64,000 nt of DNA from Parachryseolinea silvisoli (GCF_021190955.1 NZ_JAIOAO010000006.1:326203-390202); one strand, 5' to 3'. Shown: positions 24,848-34,726, numbered from the stretch's first letter. The notes: generated from the sequence alone by a model not told the origin. Made by a program: numbers and translations.

Positions 24848-26926
24848 TTAATAGCTGCCCCAGTAGCGACGCGAGAACCACTCGACGGTTACCAGCGCCA
24901 GCAGCACGAAGAATACCCACTTGAGATTGACCAGCGACTCGAACGATTCTTCGGTGTGAATCACGCTCGTAACCTCGGTCTTGCGCAGGTCGGCCTGCAG
25001 TTTGTCCAGTTGGGTAACATTGTAGAATGTGCCACCGGTGTTGGCCGATATGCGGCGTAACAGGTCGAAGTCGGCGGTCAGGTTTTGCAGCTCGGCCTGG
25101 CGGTGCACGACGGCAAACTCGCCGCGCACGGCCTCAGCCTTTTGATTGATGGTGGTACGCGCGCTATACCGGTATACACCTTCTTTCAATCCACCGATGG
25201 AATACTGGCTGTTGCCCTGGCTGGTTACATACGAGTAATCATACTTCTTGCCTTTTTCGTCGGTCAGTGACAAGGCGATGGTGTTACCATAGACCGGCTC
25301 AAAGAGGTCGTTGTATACCTGGCTTTCAAAGACCACGGCTTCCGTATCGGAAAACTCTTGTTGCAGCGGATAGCTGCGGAACTTGCGTTTGTCGTCGGTG
25401 GTACTGAGAAATTGAATAAGCTTGCCAAACAGCTCATCAAAGGCTTCGGTGTGCTCCGTGCGGTCAAACTCGTTCAGGCGCCAGCGCCAGATGCCGGCGC
25501 CTAATAAAATACCGGTCTTGCGTGCATCCTGTACACTTACCGCGAGCAGCGGCTTTTGCGTGGCCAGGTTGCCGACGCGCTGGTATAACAACGGGACCGC
25601 TTGCAACGGTACGTTGATCTTGCCAAAGTGTACCGACAGCGGCGGGTAGTCTGTCAGCAGCGACGTAGTACTGGCCGACAGCTCAAAGTTTGGAAAGGCG
25701 GGATTGACTACCGGTGTTACGTCGTCGAACTCACGGGGCATGCCGTCGAGCTTCAGCGGCATGTTCTGCTGTGCGATCAGGCGCAGATCAGACAGCTCAC
25801 CGAGGATGAGGAAGATCGAGGCTTTCGTCTTCAGCAAGCGCAGGAAGAGCTCGCGGGTGGTGCCGCGCAGGTCGGGTGCCTGGTGGAAGATGACGAGGTC
25901 GGTTTGATCTGACTGCAATACACTGGCGGGTTGTTCATCCAGGCCGGGTATGTGCAGTACACATTCGTAGTTGGCATTCTGCTCGATTACTTCGCGCAGC
26001 GCTTTAACGTCAGGGTGTGGTGCGGGGGCGACTACCAGGATCTTTTTCTTGCCTTCTACTACCTCCACAAAAATCGAGGTGCGGTTGTTGCGTGTGTTGA
26101 ACTCGCCGGGCAGGACGGTTACTTCTATGTCGAGCTTTTGTATACCCTGATCGTTGGCGGCGGCGAGGAAGTCGTAGATCAATAGCTGGTCGCCGTTGGC
26201 GGATTTGGTTTGCTGCGACAGCACCCGGCCGCGTTGCTGCAGCGACACTTGCACCGGGCGATTGCCTACGTTGCGCGCCATGACTTCCACCCGCACGGGG
26301 AACTGGTTGCCCTGGTAAGCAATCTTGTTATAGGCCACGTTCTTGATGGCAATGTCCATGCGCTGCAGCGTATCACCCACGCCCAATGTATGGACGGGGA
26401 ATCCGTACGCTGCGTAAAGCGGCGAAAGACCCGTGTTATAGATACCATCGGAGGCCAGCAGCACGCCGGCAATCTTTTTCCCTTCGTACCGGTTGGCTAC
26501 TTTTTTTAACGCGCCCGTCAGGTCAGTGGTGGGGGCGGTATACGTTACGTTGTCCAGGGGTGTACCGGCCAGGCCGGTGCGTACCACCTGGTAGCCTTGT
26601 TCTTCGAGCGCTTGCTGCGTGGCTTGCAATTTTAGTTCTACGTTGCGCAGTACGGTAGAGTCGGTTGCTTCGCGCACGGAGGCAGAGTCGTCATACAACA
26701 TGACGAACACGGGCTTCTCGAAGAGGTTGTTGATCTGCCGTACGATCGGTCCCAGCAGCAGGAAGAGCAGCAGGAAAAGCAGTAGCGCGCGCAAGCTTAG
26801 CAATATGCGGTTCCATGTTTTGCCCCACGGGTGGCTGGCGCGATACATAAGGTACGCCAGCGCTGCGGCCAGGACGAGGCACAGTAGCAGGTAAGCGGGC
26901 GATGAGTCAAAGAGTATCTGTTGCAT
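24848..26926 (-). CDS. Membrane protein with VWA-like domain and C-terminal anchor
   Basis: The 692-residue product begins with two transmembrane helices (residues about 10-27 and 38-60), as in BatA/aerotolerance-like proteins. A VWA-like fold follows, with VFVMLYDDSASVRE resembling a degenerate DxSxS metal site and VLLASDGIYNTG the second motif. Then come Ig-like and class I amidotransferase-like regions, and a C-terminal transmembrane helix ends in RRYWGSY. The family is widespread in Bacteroidota without a firm function. The gap to rarA is 14 bases, so the two are probably cotranscribed. Confidence 0.75.
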   Translation of the reverse strand: MQQILFDSSPAYLLLCLVLAAALAYLMYRASHPWGKTWNRILLSLRALLLFLLLFLLLGPIVRQINNLFEKPVFVMLYDDSASVREATDSTVLRNVELKLQATQQALEEQGYQVVRTGLAGTPLDNVTYTAPTTDLTGALKKVANRYEGKKIAGVLLASDGIYNTGLSPLYAAYGFPVHTLGVGDTLQRMDIAIKNVAYNKIAYQGNQFPVRVEVMARNVGNRPVQVSLQQRGRVLSQQTKSANGDQLLIYDFLAAANDQGIQKLDIEVTVLPGEFNTRNNRTSIFVEVVEGKKKILVVAPAPHPDVKALREVIEQNANYECVLHIPGLDEQPASVLQSDQTDLVIFHQAPDLRGTTRELFLRLLKTKASIFLILGELSDLRLIAQQNMPLKLDGMPREFDDVTPVVNPAFPNFELSASTTSLLTDYPPLSVHFGKINVPLQAVPLLYQRVGNLATQKPLLAVSVQDARKTGILLGAGIWRWRLNEFDRTEHTEAFDELFGKLIQFLSTTDDKRKFRSYPLQQEFSDTEAVVFESQVYNDLFEPVYGNTIALSLTDEKGKKYDYSYVTSQGNSQYSIGGLKEGVYRYSARTTINQKAEAVRGEFAVVHRQAELQNLTADFDLLRRISANTGGTFYNVTQLDKLQADLRKTEVTSVIHTEESFESLVNLKWVFFVLLALVTVEWFSRRYWGSY

Positions 26927-26940
26927 GGCGGCCGGCCGGG

Positions 26941-28209
26941 TTAGTAGCGATATTTATCTTTCCACAAGTTGCGCAGGTACTTGCGCAATTCTTCTTCACG
27001 CGCGTTGTTACCAGGGTCATAGAACTTCGTGCCTTTGATCTTGTCGGGCAAAAACTCCATGGCGATGAAGTTGTTTTCGTAGTCGTGCGCGTATTGATAG
27101 CCTTTGCCGTAGTCCATGTTCTTCATGAGCTTGGTGGGCGCATTGCGAATCTGCAGCGGCACAGGGAGGTCGCCGGTTTCTGCCACCGCCTGGAGCGCTT
27201 TGCCAATGCCCATATAACTGGCGTTGCTCTTGGGCGAGCTGGCCAGGTATACCACGCATTGCGCCAGGATGATGCGCGCCTCCGGATAGCCGATGATGTT
27301 CACGGCCTGGAAGGTGTTGGTGGCCAGAATCAGCGCAGTAGGGTTTGCGTTGCCTATATCTTCCGACGATAGTATGACTAAGCGGCGGGCGATGAACTTC
27401 ACATCTTCACCGCCGTCTACCATGCGCGCCAGGTAGTATAACGCCGCATTTGGATCACTGCCGCGGATGGATTTGATAAAAGCGGAGATGATGTCGTAGT
27501 GCGCCTCACCATTCTTGTCGTAGATGGCGATGTGTTTCTGCGCCAGGTCCATCACCAGTTCATCGGTGACGACGATATCGCCGGGTACGGCATCCGTAAT
27601 AAGCTCGACCAGGTTGAGCAGCTTGCGGCCATCGCCGCCGCTGATGTTGAGCAGGGCCTGGTGCTCGCGTATTTCAACGTTGCGCGTCTTGAGGTCTTCG
27701 TCGCGGGTCAGGGCCTGGTGCACAAGCTCCAGCAGCTTGTCTTCCGTCAGGGCGCGCAAAGTATATACCTGACAACGCGACAGCAAGGCGTTGTTTACTT
27801 CAAACGAAGGGTTTTCGGTAGTGGCACCGATCAGGGTGATGGTTCCTTTCTCGACGGCGCCGAGCAGGGCGTCCTGCTGGCTTTTATTGAAGCGGTGAAT
27901 TTCGTCGATGAACAGGATGGAACGCTGCGAGTGTTTGGCTTTTTCAATTACGTCGCGTACGTCTTTGACGCCGGCATTGATGGCGCTGAGGGTATAGAAG
28001 GGCTTCTTTACTTCGTGGGCAATGATGTTGGCCAGGGTGGTCTTGCCGACGCCGGGCGGCCCCCAGAAAATCATGGAGGGGATACTGCCCATTTGTATGG
28101 CCCGGCGGATGACGCCATTCGGGCCTGTAAGATGTTCTTGTCCTATCAGCTCATCGAGCTTTGCCGGGCGCATGCGCTCCGCTAACGGGGGACGTGAATT
28201 CAACAGCAC
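26941..28209 (-). CDS. rarA: Replication-associated recombination protein A (RarA/MgsA)
   Basis: This 422-residue AAA+ ATPase acts at stalled replication forks. The Walker A motif GPPGVGKT (residues about 50-57), Walker B FIDEIH, sensor 1 [12 protein letters not shown] and the C-terminal MgsA tetramerisation domain ([30 protein letters not shown]) are all present. Length is normal for the family. The end [18 protein letters not shown] is typical. It is upstream of the VWA-like gene by 14 bases on the same strand. Confidence 0.96.
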   Translation of the reverse strand: MLLNSRPPLAERMRPAKLDELIGQEHLTGPNGVIRRAIQMGSIPSMIFWGPPGVGKTTLANIIAHEVKKPFYTLSAINAGVKDVRDVIEKAKHSQRSILFIDEIHRFNKSQQDALLGAVEKGTITLIGATTENPSFEVNNALLSRCQVYTLRALTEDKLLELVHQALTRDEDLKTRNVEIREHQALLNISGGDGRKLLNLVELITDAVPGDIVVTDELVMDLAQKHIAIYDKNGEAHYDIISAFIKSIRGSDPNAALYYLARMVDGGEDVKFIARRLVILSSEDIGNANPTALILATNTFQAVNIIGYPEARIILAQCVVYLASSPKSNASYMGIGKALQAVAETGDLPVPLQIRNAPTKLMKNMDYGKGYQYAHDYENNFIAMEFLPDKIKGTKFYDPGNNAREEELRKYLRNLWKDKYRY

Positions 28210-28260
28210 GATCGGTTATCACTAAAGCTTTGAAATTACGAAAACCCCCAGGAAGTAAAA

Positions 28261-28629
28261 CTACCGGGCAAAATATTGGTCGATTTTTTCGGGCAATGCA
28301 CGCCAGTCGAGGGGCTTGGGAATGTAGCCGGTAAAACCCTCTTTCAGAAACCGTTCTTCGTCGTGGGAAAAGGCATAGGCGGTTATCGCTACCACCGGTA
28401 TGCCGGCCGTCGCGGGCTCACTGCGGATGGCCCGCAGCGCGTCGACTCCGGTCATCTGGCCGGGGCCGAGGTTGATGTCCATCAGCACCAGGTCGAAGCT
28501 TTTCCGGGCGAGAGTCTCCAGGCAACTTTCACCACTCTCCACGTGGGTAATCAGAAACGTGTCTTTAAAAAGTTTCTCCATGACCAACGCGTTGATCAGG
28601 TCGTCTTCGACGTATAGGATGCGTTTCAT
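28261..28629 (-). CDS. Single-domain response regulator receiver
   Basis: This 122-residue CheY-like protein carries the phospho-acceptor Asp51 (LVLMDINLG), the acidic pair Asp9/Asp10 (YVEDDLIN), Thr/Lys switch region VVAITAYAF and C-terminal YIPKPLDW. There is no output domain. Its ATG overlaps the stop of the histidine kinase gene (ATGA), so it is coupled and likely its cognate or phosphate-sink partner. It may pass phosphate to another, distant regulator. Confidence 0.92.
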   Translation of the reverse strand: MKRILYVEDDLINALVMEKLFKDTFLITHVESGESCLETLARKSFDLVLMDINLGPGQMTGVDALRAIRSEPATAGIPVVAITAYAFSHDEERFLKEGFTGYIPKPLDWRALPEKIDQYFAR

Positions 28630-29951
28630 GGTGCAGGTGTATAGGCGGGCAGCAGGATAGTAAATACACTGCCTTTGCCTTTTTCTGATTGGGCCCGTAT
28701 TTCGCCTTTCAGTGACTGAATGTACTTCTTCGCCAGGGCAAGTCCTAATCCGGTGCCTTCGTGGCTGCGGCTGCGGCCGGTACTTTCCTGCTCGAAGGGT
28801 TTATACATGCGGGTCATAAACTCGGGGGCGATGCCAATGCCGGTATCGGTTACGCGAATCATGATCATGCCGGGGTCGGCCTCTGCCAGGCGGGTCTCTA
28901 CGAGTATACTGCCTTTGTCGGTAAATTTTACTGCGTTACCAATGACGTGGGCAATCACCTGCCGCAGCATGTGCTCGTTTGATAGTCCTTGCGGGGCGTT
29001 GGGACAGGGCCGGAAGGTAATATCGAGCCTTTTCTCGCGTGCGCGGCCCTCGACCGCGGCCAGGCATTGTTCCACGAGGGGGTTAATGGCTACGGACTTG
29101 CGTTTGGGATCTTCCTGCTCGGTCTCGAGGCGCGACAGCTCGAGTATGCTCGTCATGGTGTCGAGCAGGCGACGGCCGCTTTGCTGTTGCATCTCTACGT
29201 ACTTGCGGGTCTCCTCTTCCTTCGACTCCAGGGCGATCACCTGGCTAAGGCCGAGGATACCGTTGATGGGTGTTCGAATCTCGTGCGACATGTTGGACAG
29301 GAAGTTCGCCTTGAGCTTATTCATGGCGTTGGCGATCTCGCGCGCTTTTTCCAGATCCTCGACATGCTGTACGATGGCGCGACGTGCCAGCTCGTACGCC
29401 TGGTGGTAGTGGTAGATGAGGTAGACAATGATAAAGAAAACGAGGAACAGTGCAAGGATGCTCTCCGTATAGGCCTGCTGTTGCGGCGGTCCGGGATTGA
29501 GGTGAATACCCGCATGGCGGATCATGAAGTGCGCCAGAATGGGTAGAAAGTGCAACAAGGAGTAGATCAAACCCATGCGGTTACCCAAGGTATGAAAGGC
29601 AAAGATGATATCTGCCACAGTCAACAGCGCGACGATGAAGTTAAAATCATCGAAGAGGTAGATCGTGATGTTGTTGTTCAACCATGAAACGACGACGAGA
29701 AAATGACACACAAACCGGATTGATCCGGTATACTTGATGTAGAAAAGTGTCCCGATAAATAGGGCGAGGATGATCAGGTTCTTGATGAGCTGGGCATCAT
29801 ACCGCTTGATGATGTAGATGGTAAAGAAAAATACCAGTGAAATAATGGCGGCCATCAGGATGTGATACACCAGCCGGATGCTTGCCTGCTTTAATAGGTC
29901 AGGTTCGCGGCGCAGGTAGTCGCCGATGAAATAATTGCACAGCAAATTCAC
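28626..29951 (-). CDS. Membrane sensor histidine kinase
   Basis: The 441-residue protein has an N-terminal bundle of about six transmembrane helices (residues 25-180), then a coiled coil and the HisKA domain with phospho-acceptor His223 in LSNMSHEIRTPINGIL. The HATPase domain has IGNAVKFTDKGSI (N box), VTDTGIGIAP (G1) and GTGLGLALAKKYI (G2). There is no PAS or receiver domain. The signal is sensed by the helix bundle and is unknown. It is coupled to a lone receiver (28261-28629). Confidence 0.92.
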   Translation of the reverse strand: MNLLCNYFIGDYLRREPDLLKQASIRLVYHILMAAIISLVFFFTIYIIKRYDAQLIKNLIILALFIGTLFYIKYTGSIRFVCHFLVVVSWLNNNITIYLFDDFNFIVALLTVADIIFAFHTLGNRMGLIYSLLHFLPILAHFMIRHAGIHLNPGPPQQQAYTESILALFLVFFIIVYLIYHYHQAYELARRAIVQHVEDLEKAREIANAMNKLKANFLSNMSHEIRTPINGILGLSQVIALESKEEETRKYVEMQQQSGRRLLDTMTSILELSRLETEQEDPKRKSVAINPLVEQCLAAVEGRAREKRLDITFRPCPNAPQGLSNEHMLRQVIAHVIGNAVKFTDKGSILVETRLAEADPGMIMIRVTDTGIGIAPEFMTRMYKPFEQESTGRSRSHEGTGLGLALAKKYIQSLKGEIRAQSEKGKGSVFTILLPAYTPAP

Positions 29952-30039
29952 GCGTTCAATATAAGCGGACAGAGCTTAACATAAAAGCATTGGCACCACT
30001 GGTGTAACAGTAGTGCCATGTACGGTATTGCGATGCTGA

Positions 30040-32574
30040 TTACTCCTGGCCCTTTGCTTTCATCTTGATGAACTCGCGGAAGCGACGCACCATGGCGATA
30101 CCAAAGCCTAACATCAGTACGAGGGTCCCGATCCACAGGATGTTGATGAAGGGTTTCTCCATGGCTTTGATAATGACCCAATCCTTTTGCCGGGTGTTGG
30201 CACCAATGATGAAGGTGTTGGTCTCCGGACGAATGTTGACCAGTGTAAAGCGCAGTCCCAGGTCGTTGATTTCGTCGGGAATGTAGGCCACCAGTTTATC
30301 CCTGATGAGAAAGATCGGCTCGGCTACATACTGGCCATGTTCGCCCTGTACTTTAATATGCGCCTTCACGGCTACGTCCTGATCCCGCAACGTAACGCCT
30401 TCTACGGTGTTGACTCGTTCTACCGATTCGAGCACAGTGACATAGTCGTTGGCAAAAAACTGTTGCCCCTGACTAACGGTATCTTGCTGCAGCGGGCTCC
30501 ACTCGGTTTCTTCGTCGGGATTCATGACCGACGACACGTGCGTGTACAGATCGGCGCTGACGGTTCGGTAGATATCGGGTGACGCGAGCATGCCGCCCAT
30601 CTCCGGATTGATCTGTGCTCGCGGATAGAGGGCATAGGTCTTCCCGTTCTTGCGAAGCTGAATTTCGTAGTAGGTGTCTTCGCCTTTTATGCCAATGGTA
30701 TCACCGGCATTGTATGCCACGCCGCCGAGGTTCTGCGGAATTTTGGTAATGACGAGGTCTTTGTCGAGGGTCTTGGCCACATCACTGCGGCGCACATAGC
30801 CCGCGTGGTAACGCGGTGAGAGGCGCTCGCCCATATACTCGATGTCATAGCCCCACATGGTGCGGGGTTCGTTGATAAAGAGAATGAGGTTGTCGCGATT
30901 AAACTCGTCGCTGAAATCTTTGGAGATCATCATGCCCGTGTTGTTCAGCGACACCACTCTTGAGTAGCCGGCCGAGAACATGACACCGATGAGCATCAGT
31001 CCGACGCCGATGTGCGCTACGGCGCCACCCGACAGGCCGGCACTTGTGCGGAGGAGCTGAATGCCAATTTTTATATTGGCACAGATGGTAAACAACCCGG
31101 TCAGCAACATCAGCACGTACCGAATGTCAAATACCTGGCGGACGTTGACAATGACGAGCGTTGCCAGCAATGCTACCACAAAGGGTATAAAGAGCTGTTG
31201 CATCCAGGTCTTCAGGTCGATCTTTTTCCACCAGAGAAACTGTACGGCGCCTGAGAGGGTGGCAATGACGATAGCAAACCACACCTGAAACTTAGAATAG
31301 AAGGTAATCTGATCGCCAGGAGGGGCCAGTGAAGATTTGATGCCGAACAATCCAACAAATTGATTCCACACCGGGAACGACGTGGGGATCAACACCTGGA
31401 AGGCCATGAAGCATAGCGTGATCACACCGATGAAGATCCAGAACTCGCGGGAGTATACCGCTGCCTCCTCTTTGCTTGACGGTATTTCGCGCCAGCGTAC
31501 AATCGCCAACACAATAGCCGCAACGGCAAAGAACAGCAGGTAAGTCAGGAGCTGGCCTGACAGGCCCAGGTCGGTAAAAGAGTGCACCGATGTATCGCCC
31601 AGCACGCCACTGCGCGTCAGGAATGTGGAGTATAAGATCAGGACGAACGTCGCGATGGCCAGTATGACGGAGGCCTTCAACGCGGTCTCGCTATTCTTGT
31701 ATGAGATCATGGTATGGATGGCACCGACCAGCACAAGCCAGGGTACATATACTCCGTTTTCCACGGGGTCCCAGTTCCAGTAGCCGCCGAAGTTGAGTGT
31801 CTCATACGCCCAGTAGCCGCCCATCAGGATGCCGAGGCCGAGTATGGCGGCGCTAAACAGCGCCCATGGCAGCGCGGGGCGAATCCATTCGCGGTATTTC
31901 TTAAACCACAGACCGGCGATACAAAACGAGAAGGGTACCAGCGTCGTGGCAAAGCCGAGAAACAAGGTGGGCGGGTGAATGACCATCCAGTAGTTTTGCA
32001 GCAGCGGATTGAGGCCGGTGCCGTCTTCGGGAATGTAGTTGGGGTTGGTCTTAAAGATGGGCGCGTCTTGCATTACTTCGCGCAGGAGGATAAACGGCGA
32101 GCTACCGATCTTTACCGCGATGCCCGGCAGCACGACACCGAGGATCATTGACGCCAGGAAGGCCTGCACGAGGGCAAACACGGTCATGACGGGGGCTTCC
32201 CAGAATTTGTTAGTATGGATCAATACGATACCGAGCAGCGCCTGCCAGAACATCCATAGTAGAAAGCTTCCCTCCTGCCCGTTCCAGAAGGTGGAGATGA
32301 GGTAGTCGGTCGACAGTTTTTTATCGGAGTGGCTGTACGCGTAGTGGTATTCAAAGTAGTGCTGGCAGATAATGACGAACAACATCACGCAAATGCCGAC
32401 GGTGGCCAGGGCATGCAGGTAGTAGCCCGTGCGGCCGTTAACGACCCAGGCGTTTTTGTTGTGGAGGTCTTTGATACTGGCAGCGCGGAAGTATGAAAAG
32501 GCCGCGGCGATGGCCGTGACAAATGACGTAATGACAAAGAAGTGACCGAGGTTACCAACCCAATAGTGCATCAT
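30040..32574 (-). CDS. ccmF: Cytochrome c maturation haem lyase subunit CcmF
   Basis: The 844-residue multi-spanning protein carries the WWD haem-handling domain. Residues about 252-274 include GGYWAYETLNFGGYWNWD, with flanking histidines His200 (WMVIHPPTLF) and His287 (LVGAIHTMI) that fit haem axial ligands. It is much longer than E. coli CcmF (about 650) because of a C-terminal periplasmic region of some 250 residues. It takes haem from CcmE to apocytochrome c on the outer face of the inner membrane. It is the last gene of the ccmB-C-D-E-F run on the minus strand. Confidence 0.93.
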   Translation of the reverse strand: MMHYWVGNLGHFFVITSFVTAIAAAFSYFRAASIKDLHNKNAWVVNGRTGYYLHALATVGICVMLFVIICQHYFEYHYAYSHSDKKLSTDYLISTFWNGQEGSFLLWMFWQALLGIVLIHTNKFWEAPVMTVFALVQAFLASMILGVVLPGIAVKIGSSPFILLREVMQDAPIFKTNPNYIPEDGTGLNPLLQNYWMVIHPPTLFLGFATTLVPFSFCIAGLWFKKYREWIRPALPWALFSAAILGLGILMGGYWAYETLNFGGYWNWDPVENGVYVPWLVLVGAIHTMISYKNSETALKASVILAIATFVLILYSTFLTRSGVLGDTSVHSFTDLGLSGQLLTYLLFFAVAAIVLAIVRWREIPSSKEEAAVYSREFWIFIGVITLCFMAFQVLIPTSFPVWNQFVGLFGIKSSLAPPGDQITFYSKFQVWFAIVIATLSGAVQFLWWKKIDLKTWMQQLFIPFVVALLATLVIVNVRQVFDIRYVLMLLTGLFTICANIKIGIQLLRTSAGLSGGAVAHIGVGLMLIGVMFSAGYSRVVSLNNTGMMISKDFSDEFNRDNLILFINEPRTMWGYDIEYMGERLSPRYHAGYVRRSDVAKTLDKDLVITKIPQNLGGVAYNAGDTIGIKGEDTYYEIQLRKNGKTYALYPRAQINPEMGGMLASPDIYRTVSADLYTHVSSVMNPDEETEWSPLQQDTVSQGQQFFANDYVTVLESVERVNTVEGVTLRDQDVAVKAHIKVQGEHGQYVAEPIFLIRDKLVAYIPDEINDLGLRFTLVNIRPETNTFIIGANTRQKDWVIIKAMEKPFINILWIGTLVLMLGFGIAMVRRFREFIKMKAKGQE

Positions 32575-32646
32575 GATATTGCCGTAGCGATTTGACGAAA
32601 AAAGAAAATAATAGCGCGGCCCAACCGAAAGTTATGCCGCATGCCC

Positions 32647-33051
32647 TTATGCATTGATACTTTGCTCCTGGTATTTAGAGGGGCATTTCAGAATGATCTT
32701 GCTGGCTTTAAAGCGTTCGCCTGCATAACTGCCGACGATCACCACTTTTTCGGATTTAAGCATGTCGGCCGGCATGGGCTCGTCGTACTCCACCCGCTGT
32801 TCTTTGCCGGCGTCGTCTACCAGGACGAACGAGAACGATACCCGGTCGGCGCCTTCTTCAATCCCTACGATATGACCGCCGGCATCTTTTTTCAGCTGGC
32901 CGACCACGTGTATGTCTTTTGTCTTACCGGCGGATGCCAGTTTGTACGCCTCGTCGAAATTCACGTATGTGCTGGCATCGCCGGCGGTGCTCACCATGAT
33001 ACCGATGGCGACGGCGATGACCACTATGATTAAAATGTGCGATTTCTTCAT
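32647..33051 (-). CDS. ccmE: Cytochrome c maturation haem chaperone CcmE, cysteine-type
   Basis: This 134-residue protein has an N-terminal membrane anchor (HILIIVVIAVAIGIMV) and the OB-fold haem chaperone domain. The haem-attachment region reads KCPSKY: Cys123 stands where classical CcmE has the haem-binding His, and Tyr127 is retained. CxxxY-type CcmE is documented in some deltaproteobacteria and archaea. It takes haem from CcmC and delivers it to CcmF. A -7 box lies just upstream. The C-terminus is short, ending soon after the motif. Confidence 0.9.
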   Translation of the reverse strand: MKKSHILIIVVIAVAIGIMVSTAGDASTYVNFDEAYKLASAGKTKDIHVVGQLKKDAGGHIVGIEEGADRVSFSFVLVDDAGKEQRVEYDEPMPADMLKSEKVVIVGSYAGERFKASKIILKCPSKYQEQSINA

Positions 33052-33079
33052 AATTCCCTCCTCCCTTTCAAAGGCAGCG

Positions 33080-33087
33080 CAAAATTA
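33080..33087 (-). promoter_or_regulatory. -7 box (TAATTTTG) upstream of ccmE
   Basis: Read on the minus strand it is TAATTTTG, a full TAnnTTTG match with a leader of about 25 bases before ccmE. It would allow ccmE-ccmF expression separate from ccmB-C-D. No -33 box is clear. Confidence 0.4.
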
Positions 33088-33160
33088 GACACAAAAGCCT
33101 AGAATGTAAGGGAATTTCAACTGAAAAAAGTCAGTCGGGGAATGGCGGTGTTGTGCGGTT

Positions 33161-33382
33161 TTAGCGCTGTCTATCAGAAAGTTGCTTTTCGAGACGCGAT
33201 ACTTTGCGGTCCATCAGCACGAGGTATACAATCAGACCGATGAGTATGATCAGAATAATGCCGACGACCACATAGATCTTTCCTTCCGACCGCATGGTGT
33301 CGGCCATTTCAACATCCGCCTGGGCTTGAGCCGTGAGGATGATAAATAAAGACAGGAGGGTGGTCAGGAGCTTATTTTTCAT
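33161..33382 (-). CDS. ccmD: CcmD family small membrane protein
   Basis: The 73-residue product has a signal-like N-terminus (MKNKLLTTLLSLFIILTAQAQ), one transmembrane helix (about 36-57; IYVVVGIILIILIGLIVYLVL) and a charged C-terminus (DRKVSRLEKQLSDRQR). It lies between ccmC and ccmE and overlaps the end of ccmC by 11 bases. CcmD-like proteins help release holo-CcmE from the CcmABC complex. The extra N-terminal export signal is unlike proteobacterial CcmD. Confidence 0.8.
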   Translation of the reverse strand: MKNKLLTTLLSLFIILTAQAQADVEMADTMRSEGKIYVVVGIILIILIGLIVYLVLMDRKVSRLEKQLSDRQR

Positions 33383-34043
33383 CTTCTATGTCTATTATAG
33401 TTTCTTCCACGGTTTTGAGTCGGATGCGCAGGGAGGTGATCCAGAGGCCGATCAGAATCCAACCTGCCACGGCGGGATAAAAGACCATCCGCATGCGGTA
33501 GTCCAATTCGTAGGCGTTAAAACCGGGATTACCGCCACTACCGGGGTGCATGGAGCTTGTCATGCGGGGGATCACAAATATGAGCGGGATCATGGCCGCA
33601 AAGGCAAAGATATTATAGACAGCGCTGAGGCGGGCGCGTTGCTCCTGATTGTCGAGTGAGCCGCGCAGCACGAAGTAGGCCAGGTACACCAGCAGGGCGA
33701 TGGCCGCGCCGTTTTGCTTCGGGTCGCCGTGCCACGGTGAGCCCCACGTGTAGTTGGCCCACAGCATGCCGGTAAAAATGCCCAATATGCCAAATACGGT
33801 GCCTACGTTGGCATATTCCAGCACTTTGCGATCCAATTCGGGTGACGGGTTGCGCAGGTAGCGGACGGCATAATAGACCGACATGGTAAATAAGAAGGTC
33901 ATGCCAAACCACATGGGAACGTGGAAGTACAAGGCCCGGACTGTTTCGTTCAGAATGTTCAGCCGGGGAACCTCGGCCAGGAGGCCCGCCGTGTGTACAT
34001 ATAGCAACAAGCAGATTCCCAGTATTTTAACCCAATTCTTCAT
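33372..34043 (-). CDS. ccmC: Cytochrome c maturation haem handling protein CcmC
   Basis: This 223-residue, six-helix protein has the family features: NETVRALYFHVPMWFG with the first haem-ligand His, the tryptophan-rich loop MLWANYTWGSPWHGDPKQ (WWD domain) and SSMHPGSGG with the second His. CcmC loads haem onto CcmE. It overlaps ccmD by 11 bases and follows ccmB after 20 bases, so it is in one operon. Length is normal. Confidence 0.93.
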   Translation of the reverse strand: MKNWVKILGICLLLYVHTAGLLAEVPRLNILNETVRALYFHVPMWFGMTFLFTMSVYYAVRYLRNPSPELDRKVLEYANVGTVFGILGIFTGMLWANYTWGSPWHGDPKQNGAAIALLVYLAYFVLRGSLDNQEQRARLSAVYNIFAFAAMIPLIFVIPRMTSSMHPGSGGNPGFNAYELDYRMRMVFYPAVAGWILIGLWITSLRIRLKTVEETIIDIEDEK

Positions 34044-34063
34044 GCCCGCTTTTCAAAGGTCTG

Positions 34064-34720
34064 TTAGCTGCGCCAAATATACGGGAAGAGCAAATACGCC
34101 AGCGCGGTGAGGATACAATTAATTGCCAGCAGGTTGAGCAGCTCGTCCAGACTGGCACTGCGGTCGATGCCGTCCAGTACGTTTTTGGTCAGGCGGATGG
34201 CCATCAGCAAGATGGCAATGACCACGGGAAAGCTGAGCACGGCCATCAGGATGTGGCTGTTGTTGGCCTTGGCGGCAATGCCCGAGATGAGCGTCAGCGC
34301 AGAGGAAAACCCCATCGACGTCAATAGCAATGTCAGTAAAAAGTAGAGCGTGTCTTGTACCGGGTTGTCGATGAAGAGGGCAAACAGCCCATAGCCCGTG
34401 AACGATAATACCAGGCAGAGCAATGTGTTGTACAGAATCTTCGAGAGGATTACAACCTGGGGGCTAGCCAACGTGTAATAATAGATGGAGACACCCCGCT
34501 TCTCGCCAATGAAGCTTTTGGCAACGCTGTTCACCACCGAGAAGAGAATGGCCAGCCAGAACAGCGCCGACCAGGTAGCTTCGTTGATGGAGTTCTGCCG
34601 CAGGCTGAAAGTAAGGTAGCAAATGAAGATGAGGCTGAACATGTACAGGCCTATGCCCGAGATCACCGCCTTGCGGCGCAGCTCGAGCATAAATTCTTTT
34701 CGTATGAGTGTCAGCAGCAT
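34064..34720 (-). CDS. ccmB: Haem exporter permease CcmB
   Basis: The 218-residue product has six transmembrane helices. The N-terminal TLIRKEFMLELRRKAVISGIG and central FIGEKRGVSIYYYTLASPQ are characteristic of CcmB. It works with the ATPase CcmA, but no ccmA gene is present in the window; the ATPase must be encoded elsewhere or be replaced. It starts six bases after the Wzz-like gene ends, so the two appear cotranscribed. Confidence 0.9.
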   Translation of the reverse strand: MLLTLIRKEFMLELRRKAVISGIGLYMFSLIFICYLTFSLRQNSINEATWSALFWLAILFSVVNSVAKSFIGEKRGVSIYYYTLASPQVVILSKILYNTLLCLVLSFTGYGLFALFIDNPVQDTLYFLLTLLLTSMGFSSALTLISGIAAKANNSHILMAVLSFPVVIAILLMAIRLTKNVLDGIDRSASLDELLNLLAINCILTALAYLLFPYIWRS

Positions 34721-34726
34721 GCCGGC

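Noticed and set aside
27499..28185. 228-codon plus-strand frame opposite rarA
   Set aside because: The rarA motifs on the minus strand are complete, and the antisense frame has no recognisable features.
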